Below the pieces are notes generated by a model. That model saw only the letters and a list, made by a program, of their open reading frames with translations, did no database searches and had not been told where the DNA came from. A stretch of 64,000 nt of DNA from CAJQQY01 sp964564545. GTDB taxonomy: Bacteria; Bacteroidota; Bacteroidia; Chitinophagales; Saprospiraceae. Below are positions 24,980-34,246 of this stretch, in pieces (the first letter of the stretch is position 1; every line of letters begins with the position of its first letter). The position numbers and the translations under genes were made by a program. The stretch spans positions 62,001-126,000 of the forward strand of contig CAZMBP010000054.1 of assembly GCA_964564545.1 (NCBI GenBank), read 5' to 3'.

Positions 24980-25468
24980 ATGAAATTATTCCAAATCCTT
25001 TTAGTAATTCTACTTTTTACTTCGTGCCAAGAAGAACAAAAATGCAAATATAAAATCACTCCCATCTTCACTTCAACCACTTCCAAAATCACCAATCATA
25101 GTTTCGACCACCAAGGAACCAAGGCTACTGAAAAGGCAACTTTTCCAAATGGAGTAAGATTAGAATTATTTCAAACCATATGTAATGACTCTCAACAGGA
25201 GTATCATTTTTTCATCAAAGGAGATTTTAGAAATCAGTCTGATGACTTTTGGATCAATCAAGCCGCACAACAATTTTTTAATATGGCCAGCTCCGCAAAA
25301 GAAGTGGAAGGTGTTTCTGCCTATGGTGTTTTATTCCAAAATAATCCAAAAATGTACCCATTAGGAGAAAAAGTAGGAATTCAAGATGGAATTTTTGTTA
25401 AAATTGATAAGCTAGTGGGAATTGATGAATCTCAGGTAATTATCACAATTTCGCAAGGAGCTGAATAA
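24980..25468 (+). CDS. Small lipoprotein of unknown function
   Basis: 162 residues. A clear lipoprotein signal (MKLFQILLVILLFTSC) is followed by QEEQKC. The mature part contains no domain I recognise. Its acidic residues right after the cysteine resemble the export signals of surface lipoproteins in this phylum, but the match is loose. A weak AT-rich stem with T-run (25478-25502) follows. Confidence 0.65.
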   Translation: MKLFQILLVILLFTSCQEEQKCKYKITPIFTSTTSKITNHSFDHQGTKATEKATFPNGVRLELFQTICNDSQQEYHFFIKGDFRNQSDDFWINQAAQQFFNMASSAKEVEGVSAYGVLFQNNPKMYPLGEKVGIQDGIFVKIDKLVGIDESQVIITISQGAE

Positions 25469-25668
25469 ATTGCTCAGAAAAATGTAAAAAAAACACATTT
25501 TTATTTATTTAATTCGTCTAAAAAAGTCCCAACGAAAAAAGGCGATAAAAAGACGTAACTAATTGATATTTGGAAAAGAATAAATTTAAAAAAATCTTAT
25601 TATGTTTTTTTCCTTATATAAGCAACTGAAACATATTTGGAAAATATACAATTTTTTAAAATTCGATT

Positions 25669-25698
25669 TTGAAAGAAAAATCAATTTGTATATCTTTA
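25669..25698 (+). promoter_or_regulatory. Candidate promoter of the OmpA-like gene
   Basis: TTG (25669-25671, within TTTTG), 19-base spacer, TATCTTTA (25691-25698), one base off the -7 consensus. It implies a leader of about 60 bases. The rest of the 25469-25767 gap shows only AT-rich sequence. Confidence 0.5.
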
Positions 25699-25767
25699 CT
25701 TCTAACATTCCTACCCAACATATCTAATAAGTGAGAAACGAGAAAACTAAGATTATAAAACGTACTA

Positions 25768-26703
25768 ATGAGTAAGTTGACCTTTCCATTAATTTTATCT
25801 TTGTTGGTCATTTGGCTAGTAATTGCTACATGGTGGTTCAATTCTAAATACAACCAATTTGATACGTATGGAAATTCTGAATGTGAAATCCCATTTACTG
25901 TTTCTGATGGAAACTTCCAAACTAAATCCGATAATTCAATAATTTTTGAAGTCTCAGATTGGGAGCCAACCATACCAATGCAAGCTTTATCAAGCCTCAA
26001 AAGTGTTGCGCTTTATCTTGCAAATAATTCTGAAAAAAAATTGATTTTGACGGGACGATTTGGAATGAATGAATTGAATGATTCTGATTTTCCAAATAAT
26101 GGAATTGCACGTGCAGAAGCCATCAAAAAAGAATTAATTTCTTACGGTGCTCCAAATAAATTAATTGAAGTTCAAGCAGATTCCTTAACGGAAATGAATT
26201 TGACTTGTGGAAAAATAATGACTGGAATTGATTTTAGTTTTGAAAAACAAGAAGCCATTGCCGCTGCTGATCCAGTTGAAGAAAAAGAAGAAACGAATCT
26301 TAATAATATATCTACCAATGAGGTAGTATCAAATGTAAAAACCGAAAGTGCTTTTCAAGAGGATAAAACTTACATAGTTTTTTACAATGAAAATACTTTC
26401 AAACCTGCGGTCGATGAGGAAATGGATAGCTATTTCAAATCATTGGCTAAGTATCTTAAAGAACACCCTAAAAACCGTCTCTTGTTGATGGGTCACACCG
26501 ACAACATTGGAGACAAAAGCAAACATTTTAACTTTGGGAAATATCGCGCTAGAAAGTTGCGAGATGTTCTTTTGGAATATGGGATCGAAAAACGAAGAAT
26601 TAAAACCGATTCAAAAGGTTCTTCCAAACCGCTTGGATCAAACAATACTTCGGATGGTCGATACCAAAACAGAAGAGTCGAAATATCAGTAATAAAACGA
26701 TAG
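25768..26703 (+). CDS. OmpA-family protein with inner-membrane anchor
   Basis: 311 residues. One N-terminal membrane segment (about 4-22) is followed by a degenerate first OmpA-like half (about 45-155, containing KKLILTGRFG) and a linker. A complete C-terminal OmpA peptidoglycan-binding domain (about 205-311) contains LLLMGHTDNIGDKSKHFNFG and SDGRYQNRRVEISV. The NxxLGxxRA motif is altered here to NFGKYRARKLRD. The uncleaved anchor suggests a periplasmic protein tethered to the inner membrane that grips the cell wall. The coiled-coil gene 71 bases downstream is probably in the same operon. Confidence 0.82.
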   Translation: MSKLTFPLILSLLVIWLVIATWWFNSKYNQFDTYGNSECEIPFTVSDGNFQTKSDNSIIFEVSDWEPTIPMQALSSLKSVALYLANNSEKKLILTGRFGMNELNDSDFPNNGIARAEAIKKELISYGAPNKLIEVQADSLTEMNLTCGKIMTGIDFSFEKQEAIAAADPVEEKEETNLNNISTNEVVSNVKTESAFQEDKTYIVFYNENTFKPAVDEEMDSYFKSLAKYLKEHPKNRLLLMGHTDNIGDKSKHFNFGKYRARKLRDVLLEYGIEKRRIKTDSKGSSKPLGSNNTSDGRYQNRRVEISVIKR

Positions 26704-26774
26704 GTAAGCTATTGATTTTCAGAATGTTATGATATTTTTGTATCTTAAGTTATCATGAACTCAAATTCATTATT

Positions 26775-27263
26775 ATGAGTACAATTGCAATTTATGTTTT
26801 ATGCTTTATGCTGATTTCAAGTATCCTTGGATTTCTTTCAGCTTGGGCATGGAAACAACCAAAAGTAAGCGAACTTAATGCTAGCTTTGAAGCTTCCCAA
26901 AAAGATTTGCAACAAACGCAAATTCAATATGGTAGTCTTCAAGCTCATGCTAACCAATTAGAAAAAGAAAAGCAGAAATTGGTTTATGAAAATGAGCGAC
27001 TGTCTTTGAAATTAAGTATGCTATTAGGAAAGTCAAAATCACTTGAAAGTGAAAAATCATTTTTAGAAAATGATGGATTTATAGATACTTCTAACTTAGA
27101 TCATAAAATAAGTGATCTCAAAGCTCAAATTGATAAACTCAATTCTGAGATTGATATCGTAAAGAGAGAAAGTCTCGAATGGCAAGTTCAATATTCTGAA
27201 ATCTTAAAGGAAAAAGAAGATCTTGCCATTGAATTAAACGCCAAAAGAAACACAAAGAAATAA
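26775..27263 (+). CDS. Membrane-anchored coiled-coil protein
   Basis: 162 residues. An N-terminal membrane helix (about 4-24, IAIYVLCFMLISSILGFLSA) is followed by a highly charged coiled coil to the end (QKDLQQTQIQYGSLQAHANQ, repeated leucine heptads). No enzymatic domain. It follows the OmpA-like gene, and the pair resembles the Bacteroidota association of an OmpA anchor with a small coiled-coil partner. A structural envelope role is inferred only from this. Confidence 0.6.
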   Translation: MSTIAIYVLCFMLISSILGFLSAWAWKQPKVSELNASFEASQKDLQQTQIQYGSLQAHANQLEKEKQKLVYENERLSLKLSMLLGKSKSLESEKSFLENDGFIDTSNLDHKISDLKAQIDKLNSEIDIVKRESLEWQVQYSEILKEKEDLAIELNAKRNTKK

Positions 27264-27300
27264 AAAAATTAAAGTAGAAGTAGTATCAGTAATTCTGGGG

Positions 27301-27338
27301 CCCCGCTAAGTCATTGATCTTGTGGGGTTTCTTTTTTT
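27301..27338 (+). terminator. Probable terminator of the OmpA / coiled-coil operon
   Basis: CCCCGC (27301-27306) pairs with GTGGGG, with a partly paired interior (AAGTCA/TGATCTT) and a T-rich run to 27339. The stem is imperfect. Confidence 0.5.
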
Positions 27339-27344
27339 TACTAA

Positions 27345-27419
27345 GAAGCTCCCGCTTCGTAGTAATAATAACCCAGAGGCAAAACTTCGTAGGAAATTTA
27401 GTTACGAAGCAGGAGCTTC
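27345..27419. repeat. Intergenic inverted repeat, family H (GAAGCTCCCGCTTCGTA)
   Basis: GAAGCTCCCGCTTCGTAGTAA (27345-27365) faces TTACGAAGCAGGAGCTTC (27402-27419), one mismatch and a small gap. Each arm is itself GAAGC-GCTTC symmetric. It lies just before the AIM6-like gene. Confidence 0.6.
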
Positions 27420-27434
27420 GCAGTACAATTTTCC

Positions 27435-28220
27435 ATGTCCAAAAAAAAAGAAAAACCACTCCTCTCCTCTTTTGATTTTTCAGAAATCCAACCTCTTGAA
27501 AATGCTTTTGCACATAATGACCAACAATTCAATTATCCATTATTAGATGCTTTAAAGTTAGGATTCAAATATGTTGAAGTTGATATTCATTTAATTAAAA
27601 ATGAAATTTATGTTAGTCATCGAAGACCCTTTTTTCGGAATTGCAACAATACTCTTACAAAACGATACTTAGAACCTCTTTTCTATTTATTTCAAAAAAA
27701 TAATTCCTCGATTTTCCAAAAGAAAAATGAAACTTTCAATCTAGTTTTGGATATAAAAACAGAAGCCATTTCAACTTATGAAGTTTTAAAAAAACAACTT
27801 ATACCATTCTATCCTATGCTTTCAAGTTGGGAAAATCAAATAAACTTTCAAAGACCAATACAAATTCATCTAAGTGGAAATAGACCAATAAATTCGGTAG
27901 TTTCAGAAGGAAAAAGGCAGGTACTTTTGGATGGAAGAATAGAAGATATTAAGAAAAAATATCCAACTGAAATAATGCCAATGATAAGTGACAAATATTC
28001 TAAAATATTCGGTTGTTCACTTTTCTCAAAGATTCCATCTAAGAAAAAGTTAGAAAAATTTCGAGAACTTGCCAATCAAATTCATAGTCAAGACAAACTT
28101 TTCAGACTTTGGAACATCCCTGAAAATGAGGACGTGTGGACATTGTTATTAAAAAATGGACTTGACCTTATTAGTACTGATCGAATTCAAAAATTGAGTT
28201 GTTTTTTGAAAAAAAATTAA
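27435..28220 (+). CDS. AIM6-like phosphodiesterase (GDPD/PI-PLC superfamily)
   Basis: 261 residues. AHNDQQFNYPLLDALKLGF, VEVDIHL and YVSHRRP give the TIM-barrel phosphodiesterase start in which H, E, D and H bind metal and act in catalysis. Later LVLDIKTE and a final GLDLISTDRI match the end of the barrel. The pattern fits the family named phosphatidylinositol-specific phospholipase C/glycerophosphodiester phosphodiesterase, AIM6-like. No signal peptide is seen at this start, which is odd, since many relatives are exported. It is followed after 8 bases by an EamA transporter, so the two likely form an operon. Confidence 0.8.
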   Translation: MSKKKEKPLLSSFDFSEIQPLENAFAHNDQQFNYPLLDALKLGFKYVEVDIHLIKNEIYVSHRRPFFRNCNNTLTKRYLEPLFYLFQKNNSSIFQKKNETFNLVLDIKTEAISTYEVLKKQLIPFYPMLSSWENQINFQRPIQIHLSGNRPINSVVSEGKRQVLLDGRIEDIKKKYPTEIMPMISDKYSKIFGCSLFSKIPSKKKLEKFRELANQIHSQDKLFRLWNIPENEDVWTLLLKNGLDLISTDRIQKLSCFLKKN

Positions 28221-28228
28221 ATTAAAAA

Positions 28229-29107
28229 TTGCAAAAACCAAATCACTTTCAAAATATTTTATTACTAAACATAGCCATGTTGTGCATCAGTACTTCAGGT
28301 GCTTTGGGTAGATATATTAGTTTACCTCCACCATTGACTATTTGGTGGAGAGCATTATTCGCTCTATTTTTTTTAGGACTGTTTTGTGGATGGAAAAAAT
28401 TACCTTTTCGATTTGACCTCAAAAAATATGGATTCCCTTTTTTTATTTCAGGGTTTTTAATGACTGCACATTGGGTTACGTATTTTTATGCTTTACAATG
28501 GTCAAATGTTGCAATTGGAATGCTTTCATTATTTACTTATCCTGTAATGACTGCCTTGCTTGAACCTCTCATTTTAAAAACAAAATTTCAAAAACATCAC
28601 CTTCTTTTAGGAATCATCGTTTTGATTGGGGTATCATTTTTGGCGCCAGATTTAGCCTTCGAAAATAAAATGACACAAGGGCTATTCATGGGATTAATTT
28701 CAGCACTCGCCTACTCTCTTCGAAATATCATCTTAAAAACTCAAGTTCAGAACTTCAATGGTTCCGTTTTGATGTTTTATCAAATGGCGGTAATGTTGGT
28801 TCTACTTTCCCCTGTTTTATTTCTTTATGAAGAAAAAATATCTTCTGACCAATTGCCATTTATTTTATTTTTAGGATTGGTGACGACGTCAATTGGACAT
28901 ACTTTATTTCTCAATAGTTTTCGACATTTTTCTGTTAGCGGTGCCAGTATTTTAAGTGGAATGCAACCAATTTATGGAATTATCATCGCTATGATTTTTC
29001 TCTCAGAGATTCCAGAATGGAGAAATTGGATTGGAGGATTTTTAATTATATCCACAGTTATATTAGAATCATATTTAAATCAAAAATCATCCAAATCAAA
29101 ACCGTAA
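28229..29107 (+). CDS. EamA-family (DMT superfamily) transporter
   Basis: 292 residues from a TTG start, with ten predicted membrane helices in two homologous EamA halves. STSGALGRYISLPPPLTIWW opens the first half, and a final GMQPIYGIIIAMIFLSE belongs to the second. Members export or import small metabolites such as amino acids; substrate cannot be predicted. It is 8 bases downstream of the AIM6-like gene. Confidence 0.88.
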   Translation: MQKPNHFQNILLLNIAMLCISTSGALGRYISLPPPLTIWWRALFALFFLGLFCGWKKLPFRFDLKKYGFPFFISGFLMTAHWVTYFYALQWSNVAIGMLSLFTYPVMTALLEPLILKTKFQKHHLLLGIIVLIGVSFLAPDLAFENKMTQGLFMGLISALAYSLRNIILKTQVQNFNGSVLMFYQMAVMLVLLSPVLFLYEEKISSDQLPFILFLGLVTTSIGHTLFLNSFRHFSVSGASILSGMQPIYGIIIAMIFLSEIPEWRNWIGGFLIISTVILESYLNQKSSKSKP

Positions 29108-29146
29108 TCTTTCAAACTTTACAGTTCCTTATTTGTTGTTAATTAT

Positions 29147-29154
29147 TATCTTTG
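29147..29154 (+). promoter_or_regulatory. Candidate -7 box of lpdA
   Basis: TATCTTTG followed by CACCCG, 43 bases before the ATG at 29190, an exact TAnnTTTG match in the TTTGCA context. It lies inside an in-frame upstream extension, which supports the shorter start. Confidence 0.55.
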
Positions 29155-29189
29155 CACCCGTTTTCAATAACCTTCAAATCAAAAAAAAT

Positions 29190-30587
29190 ATGAATTTCGA
29201 TATTATCGTAATTGGCTCTGGCCCTGGTGGATATCCTGCTGCAATTAGAGCAGCTCAATTAGGGAAAAAAGTAGCTATTGTAGAACGTGATGAATTAGGT
29301 GGTATTTGCCTTAACTGGGGTTGTATTCCAACTAAAGCCTTATTAAAAAGTGCTCAAGTTTTCGAATATATTTCTCATGCCCAAGATTATGGAATTAAAG
29401 TTGCCAGCCCAAAAGCTGACTTTGGCGGAATGGTAGAAAGAAGTAGAGGTGTTGCTAGTGGAATGAGTAACGGTATTAAATTTTTAATGAAAAAAAATAA
29501 AATTACCGTTATTGAAGGTTTTGGAAAATTAGCTCGTGGTAAAAAAGTGGAAGTAACTGATGCAGATGGAAAAATGGAAACTTATACTGCTGACCACATT
29601 ATTTTAGCAACTGGAGGTCGAGCTAGAGCTTTACCAAATGTACCAATCGATAATAAAAAGATCATTGGTTATAGAAAAGCAATGACTATGGATAAGCAAC
29701 CTAAAAAAATGGTTGTAATTGGTGCTGGAGCTATCGGAGCTGAGTTTGCCTACTTCTATAATGCAATTGGAACAGAAGTTACCATTGTGGAATACATGGC
29801 TCAAGGTTTAGTTCCTCGTGAAGATGCTGATATTTCTAAAGAATTAGGAAAAATATTCAAGAAGAAAGGAATTAAAGTTATGGCAAATACGGCAGTTCAA
29901 TCTGTTGACACCAAAGGTCGAGGTTGCAAAGTTGTTGTAAAAAGTAACAAAACAGAAAAAGAAGAAACTATCGAATGTGATATCGTTTTATCTGCAGTTG
30001 GAGTTGCTCCAAATACTGAAAATATCGGCTTGGAAGCTTTAGGTATTCAAACTGATAGAGGATTAGTACTAGTGGATGAGTATTACAAAACTAATGTCGC
30101 GGGAATTTATGCTATTGGCGATATCGTTCCAGGGGCAGCATTAGCTCACGTAGCAACTGCTGAGGCGATCACTTGTGTTGAAAAAATTGCAGGTCATCAC
30201 CCTGAACCAATCGATTACAATAATATTCCATCCTGTACATATTGTATTCCAGAAGTAGCTTCAGTTGGTTACACAGAAGCAGCTGCAAAAGAAGCAGGTT
30301 ATGAAGTAAAAGTTGGGAAATTCCCATTTTCAGCTTCTGGAAAAGCAAGTGCTGCAGGTGCGAAAGAAGGATTCGTAAAAGTAATTTTTGATGCAAAATA
30401 TGGCGAATGGTTAGGTGCTCACATGGTTGGAGCCAATGTAACTGAAATGATTGCAGAGGTCGTAGCAGCTCGAAAATTAGAAACTACAGGTCACGAAATC
30501 ATCAAAACTATTCACCCTCACCCTACCATGAGTGAAGCTGTAATGGAAGCTGCAGCTGCAGCATATGGTGAAGTAATACATTTATAA
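29190..30587 (+). CDS. lpdA: Dihydrolipoyl dehydrogenase (E3)
   Basis: 465 residues from the ATG at 29190; the longer frame from 29133 would include the promoter and 19 hydrophobic residues. The FAD-binding motif GSGPGGYPAA is at 9-18, the redox-active disulfide is C40/C45 in GGICLNWGCIP, and the NAD motif is VIGAGAIGAEF. The catalytic HPHPTMSE is near the C-terminus (442-449). It reoxidises the lipoamide of 2-oxoacid dehydrogenase and glycine cleavage complexes. The partner E1/E2 genes are not in this window. Confidence 0.96.
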   Translation: MNFDIIVIGSGPGGYPAAIRAAQLGKKVAIVERDELGGICLNWGCIPTKALLKSAQVFEYISHAQDYGIKVASPKADFGGMVERSRGVASGMSNGIKFLMKKNKITVIEGFGKLARGKKVEVTDADGKMETYTADHIILATGGRARALPNVPIDNKKIIGYRKAMTMDKQPKKMVVIGAGAIGAEFAYFYNAIGTEVTIVEYMAQGLVPREDADISKELGKIFKKKGIKVMANTAVQSVDTKGRGCKVVVKSNKTEKEETIECDIVLSAVGVAPNTENIGLEALGIQTDRGLVLVDEYYKTNVAGIYAIGDIVPGAALAHVATAEAITCVEKIAGHHPEPIDYNNIPSCTYCIPEVASVGYTEAAAKEAGYEVKVGKFPFSASGKASAAGAKEGFVKVIFDAKYGEWLGAHMVGANVTEMIAEVVAARKLETTGHEIIKTIHPHPTMSEAVMEAAAAAYGEVIHL

Positions 30588-30770
30588 CAGTTAATGGCTT
30601 AACTGTTAACAGTTTATATTTTTAGAACGGTTAATCTCAGCAATTGGGGTTAACCGTTCATCGTTAAGAGTTATCCATTAATTTGACGTGCAACTTAGCA
30701 GATATTTTCGGATATTGGGAGCTAAAAAGTTTTGAGGTTAACCGTTCACAGTTAACCATTAATAGTTAGA
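30588..30770. repeat. Intergenic inverted-repeat cluster, family B
   Basis: Two groups of TTAACC/GGTTAA words: 30588-30680 (for example AACTGTTAACAG, later GGGTTAACCGTTCATCGTTAA) and 30735-30770 (GGTTAACCGTTCACAGTTAA). It fills the lpdA to O-antigen ligase gap and resembles 10634-10712. Confidence 0.6.
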
Positions 30771-30774
30771 AAAC

Positions 30775-32295
30775 ATGGTCGCTAATTTATATCGTTCCTT
30801 TTCAAGTTGGCTGAACGAGCAGTTTTTTCTCAAAAAACTGGACACACCTTTAGGTTACTTATTGCTTGCAATAATGGGCGTGGTCATGTCGATCATTATT
30901 TCTTCTTTAGGCTTTAAGTATGGATTGTTAGTATTAGTTATGGTGGTTGGGTTTCCAATGTTTATGTTTTGTTTAGTGGATCTTCCCTTTGGGCTTGCCT
31001 TTATTCTCTTCATTTCTTTCATGGTTAATTTTATTAAAAAATATGTCAATGCACCGATTGGTATAGCCCAAGATGCATTAGTATTTATCATGTTTTTTGT
31101 CATAATCATTAATCAAATCAAAGAAAGGGATTGGAGTTTTGCGAAGCATCCTGTTAGTTTTTGGGTAGTGGCTTGGATTCTATATAATCTGATTCAAGGG
31201 ATAAATCCGTCTGCAGTTTCCCAACTAGCTTGGGTTTATACCGTTCGGAGTGTAGCAGGCTTGATTCTACTTTATTTTGTAGCATGCTATGCTTTTAAAT
31301 CCTTAGACATCATTTTACGAACGATTAAAATAATATTAGTTCTCGTTTTTGCCTCAGCTCTTTATGGATTAAAACAAGAATGGGTAGGATTTAGCAATAC
31401 CGAATTAAACTGGCTTTACTCAAATCCTCACACTTTAGAATTGTTCTTCCAATGGGGGCGATTGAGAATATTTTCCTTTTTTTCCGACCCTACAACATAT
31501 GGAATTTTAATGGCTTATATGGCCGTATTTTGTTCCATTTTGATCTTGGGGCCCTACAAAATTTGGATGAAAATCGTAAGTGGAATTTGCGTTATTGCAT
31601 GTCTTTTGGCTATGGCATATGCAGGTTCACGGACTCCGGTAGTTTTGATTCCAGTTGGAGTAATCTTTTTTACGGTTTTAAATTTTAGAAAAGAAATCAT
31701 AGTTGCTGCTGGAATTTTCTTCGTTTTAGGGACAGCATTTATGCTCAAGTCAACTTCCAATGCGGTAATTTTTAGGATTCAATCAGCTTTCGTTTTAAAA
31801 AATAGTCAAGACGTAGTTGATGTTCGTATGAAAAATCAAGAGAGAATTCAGCCATATGTTCAACGACATCCTTTTGGTGGAGGACTAGGAAGTACAGGAC
31901 TTTGGGGAAGACGATTTTCTCCAGGGACATTTTTAGCGTCCTTTGATCATGATAGTGGTTTTGTTCGATTAGCCGTTGAAGTAGGTTGGATTGGGTTACT
32001 TTTATATATGGCCTTTATCTTCCAAGTCATGCGCTGGGGAATATATTACTATTTTCGAGTACGTGACCCAATGATAAAAAACCTGTATCTTGCGATAAAT
32101 ACGGCATTTTTTATGCTTGTCATTGCCTCCTACCCCCAAGAAGCAATCTTGCAAGTGCCTACAAGTATCATATTTTATATTCTTTTGGCTGCGATTGTTA
32201 AGCTAAAAGATTTTGACGAAAACTTTAAAGAAGATGCCTCTTCTTCCGTTCAACAACCTAAAGATGTTCCTCAGTTAAAAACTGTGGATATTTAA
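30775..32295 (+). CDS. O-antigen ligase-like membrane protein (Wzy/WaaL family)
   Basis: 506 residues with about eleven or twelve membrane segments. A large periplasmic loop at about 350-395 carries RHPFGGGLGSTG and the later DHDSGFVRLAVEVGWIGL, the arrangement of the Wzy_C (O-antigen ligase/polymerase) family. These proteins polymerise or ligate polysaccharide at the periplasmic face. The C-terminus (about 485-506) is a charged cytoplasmic tail. No glycosyltransferase cluster is adjacent in this window, but a TolC-like protein gene follows, suggesting a link to exopolysaccharide export. Confidence 0.82.
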   Translation: MVANLYRSFSSWLNEQFFLKKLDTPLGYLLLAIMGVVMSIIISSLGFKYGLLVLVMVVGFPMFMFCLVDLPFGLAFILFISFMVNFIKKYVNAPIGIAQDALVFIMFFVIIINQIKERDWSFAKHPVSFWVVAWILYNLIQGINPSAVSQLAWVYTVRSVAGLILLYFVACYAFKSLDIILRTIKIILVLVFASALYGLKQEWVGFSNTELNWLYSNPHTLELFFQWGRLRIFSFFSDPTTYGILMAYMAVFCSILILGPYKIWMKIVSGICVIACLLAMAYAGSRTPVVLIPVGVIFFTVLNFRKEIIVAAGIFFVLGTAFMLKSTSNAVIFRIQSAFVLKNSQDVVDVRMKNQERIQPYVQRHPFGGGLGSTGLWGRRFSPGTFLASFDHDSGFVRLAVEVGWIGLLLYMAFIFQVMRWGIYYYFRVRDPMIKNLYLAINTAFFMLVIASYPQEAILQVPTSIIFYILLAAIVKLKDFDENFKEDASSSVQQPKDVPQLKTVDI

Positions 32296-32365
32296 TTTTT
32301 AGGTGTTTCTCAAATCCTATTTCCTGTATTTTTTTTAAAGCAAAAAATGAAAACGTGCAGTATTA

Positions 32366-32373
32366 TAGATTTG
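32366..32373 (+). promoter_or_regulatory. Candidate -7 box of the TolC-like gene
   Basis: TAGATTTG fits TAnnTTTG, 85 bases before the ATG at 32458. No -33 TTG is seen. Confidence 0.3.
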
Positions 32374-32457
32374 ATTAATTTTTATAAAATATTGTTGAAT
32401 GCTTTTAGAATTGGAAAAAAACAAAGACCCCAATTCTAATTTTTTAAAACTTTAAAC

Positions 32458-33207
32458 ATGCAGAACTTACAAAAAGGCATAGTTGTCTTGCTTACTTTCT
32501 TAATTTCAATCCCAGGTATTTCACAAAAAGTTGATTTTGATCGAGTAGTTACTCCTTCTGAAATGGGTACCCGAAATTTTGATGAATATTTAGTTCAACT
32601 CGCTTGGATCAATAGTCCCGAAAATGAAGCCTTAGATTTTGAAAAAGATCTTCGTGAATTTGAATTTAAAGCAGAAAAGAAAGATTGGATGGACGATATC
32701 CGATTTAGTGTTAATCTGAATGAAAATAATTTAAATCGAGATACGATTTTCGTAGTTCCTGGAACTGATCCTTCTAGTGCAAATCAAACTAATCTTTTCC
32801 CAATTTTTAATTTTAATGCTTCCGTGAGTTTAGGAACATTCACCAATCGAAAAAACAAATTAGGTATTGCAGAACAACGAGTTAAGATTGCTGAGGCAAA
32901 TATCAATCAAAAGAAGCTTAACGTTCGAATGGAAATTTTGAAACGATATGAAAATTATTTGATGTATGAAGAAATCTTAAAAGCTGTCATCCAAGCTGAG
33001 GAAAATGCAAATCAAGCGTTGCTTTTGATTACAGATCTTTTTAAAGCTGACAAAGCCACTTTTGAAGATTATAATTCTGCTAGTACTTCTTATAATGCTG
33101 CAGTAGAAAAAAGAATCAAAGCTAGTGCTGAATTAAAAATTGCTCAATATTTGGTAGAGGAAATGATTGGGATATCATTTGACGAAGCAAAAAGAATGAG
33201 AAAATAA
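32458..33207 (+). CDS. Half-length TolC-like outer-membrane protein
   Basis: 249 residues. A signal peptide (about 1-22, ending ISQ) is followed by one helix-strand-helix unit of the TolC family: a helix around 40-75, strands at about 78-122 (RFSVNLNENN, FNFNASVSLGTF) and a long helical pair to the C-terminus. Normal TolC proteins contain two such repeats (about 420-480 residues); here there is only one and the protein ends naturally, followed by a terminator. Such short forms occur beside polysaccharide genes in Bacteroidota. A role in export of the polymer made by the upstream ligase-like protein is inferred. Confidence 0.7.
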   Translation: MQNLQKGIVVLLTFLISIPGISQKVDFDRVVTPSEMGTRNFDEYLVQLAWINSPENEALDFEKDLREFEFKAEKKDWMDDIRFSVNLNENNLNRDTIFVVPGTDPSSANQTNLFPIFNFNASVSLGTFTNRKNKLGIAEQRVKIAEANINQKKLNVRMEILKRYENYLMYEEILKAVIQAEENANQALLLITDLFKADKATFEDYNSASTSYNAAVEKRIKASAELKIAQYLVEEMIGISFDEAKRMRK

Positions 33208-33230
33208 TTTTCCCTAAAAATCATTTTTCA

Positions 33231-33271
33231 AAAAAGCTGCAATGAGATAATTCTCCTTGCAGTTTTTTTTT
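33231..33271 (+). terminator. Intrinsic terminator after the TolC-like gene
   Basis: CTGCAATGAGA (33237-33247) with TCTCCTTGCAG (33252-33262), one mismatch, flanked by A5 before and T9 after. Confidence 0.8.
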
Positions 33272-33355
33272 GAAAAAACTACAACTTAAGTATCGGTTTA
33301 TAAATATTTCAAAGTAATTTGTAACACTCCCTAATTCAATTACAATAAGTAAAAC

Positions 33356-33772
33356 ATGGAAAATATCCCCCCTCAAGAAGAACAAAAAGAAGAACTTTAT
33401 CTGACTGATTATATGAAAAAAGAATTGAAAGGTTCAGCCAATTGGGCAATGTTTCTTTCCATTTCGATGATCGCATTTTTTGTTTTATACTTCATCAGCA
33501 TTTTATCTTCTATTACTAGTGGGCTTCCTTTGGCAGGGACAGCAGGAGGATTAATTGGGATTATTTTATTTATCTCCTTACTTAGTTTAATTCTTGGAAT
33601 GGGAATCGTTTTATATTTTTTTTCATCCAATCTTAAGAAAGCTTTAGAGCAAAAAGTAAGTACTTTGCTTGTTCACTCTTTTAATTCTTTAACACGATAC
33701 TTTATCCTTTCTTTCATTATTTTGATCGTGACACTTATTTTTTCATTGGTTTTCACCATATTTATTTTTTAA
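33356..33772 (+). CDS. DUF5362-like membrane protein, first of a pair
   Basis: 138 residues. A charged N-terminus leads to an amphipathic start (LTDYMKKELKGSANWAMFLS), then three or four membrane helices (about 32-52, 60-90, 112-136). It resembles Bacteroidota DUF5362 proteins of unknown function. The next gene begins 3 bases after this stop codon and is a divergent paralogue. Confidence 0.65.
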   Translation: MENIPPQEEQKEELYLTDYMKKELKGSANWAMFLSISMIAFFVLYFISILSSITSGLPLAGTAGGLIGIILFISLLSLILGMGIVLYFFSSNLKKALEQKVSTLLVHSFNSLTRYFILSFIILIVTLIFSLVFTIFIF

Positions 33773-33774
33773 TT

Positions 33775-34209
33775 ATGGAAAATAATACCATCCTTGATCA
33801 TGACCTTTCAGGTGATTTAGAATTAACACCTTCCGTTAAAACTACGCTTGAAACAACCTTTAAATGGGGAAAAATACTTGCAACTGCTTTATATATTTTT
33901 TCGGGACTGATGATCCTATTATTTCTAAAATTAGCAACCATCGAAACTCGAAGCTCTGCAGGAAGTGGACAATCTTTTTTAATTGCCTTATTTTTAGCTT
34001 TTATAATTTGCACTTTTTTCTCTGCCTATAATCTAATGGGATTCTCAACGAATGGAATGGCAAGTTTAAAAACTAACAACAACAAAATACTTTCCATCAG
34101 TATCGAAAGCTTAAAAAGTTATTTCAAATTTTTCGGAATATTCGTTGCGTTCATAGCCATATTTTTTGGATCTAGTGTACTCCTAGCTTTCTTCGCCATT
34201 TTATCTTAA
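33775..34209 (+). CDS. DUF5362-like membrane protein, second of a pair
   Basis: 144 residues with the same layout as the preceding gene: a hydrophilic start containing ELTPSVKTTLETTFKWGKIL, then about four membrane helices. Probably cotranscribed and possibly translationally coupled with the first gene. A strong bidirectional terminator follows. Function unknown. Confidence 0.65.
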   Translation: MENNTILDHDLSGDLELTPSVKTTLETTFKWGKILATALYIFSGLMILLFLKLATIETRSSAGSGQSFLIALFLAFIICTFFSAYNLMGFSTNGMASLKTNNNKILSISIESLKSYFKFFGIFVAFIAIFFGSSVLLAFFAILS

Positions 34210-34210
34210 A

Positions 34211-34246
34211 AAAAATGCTGCTTGAAATTAATCAAGCAGCATTTTT
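34211..34246. terminator. Bidirectional intrinsic terminator
   Basis: A perfect 15-bp stem, AAAAATGCTGCTTGA (34211-34225) and its complement (34232-34246), loop AATTAA, between two convergent genes. Confidence 0.88.
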
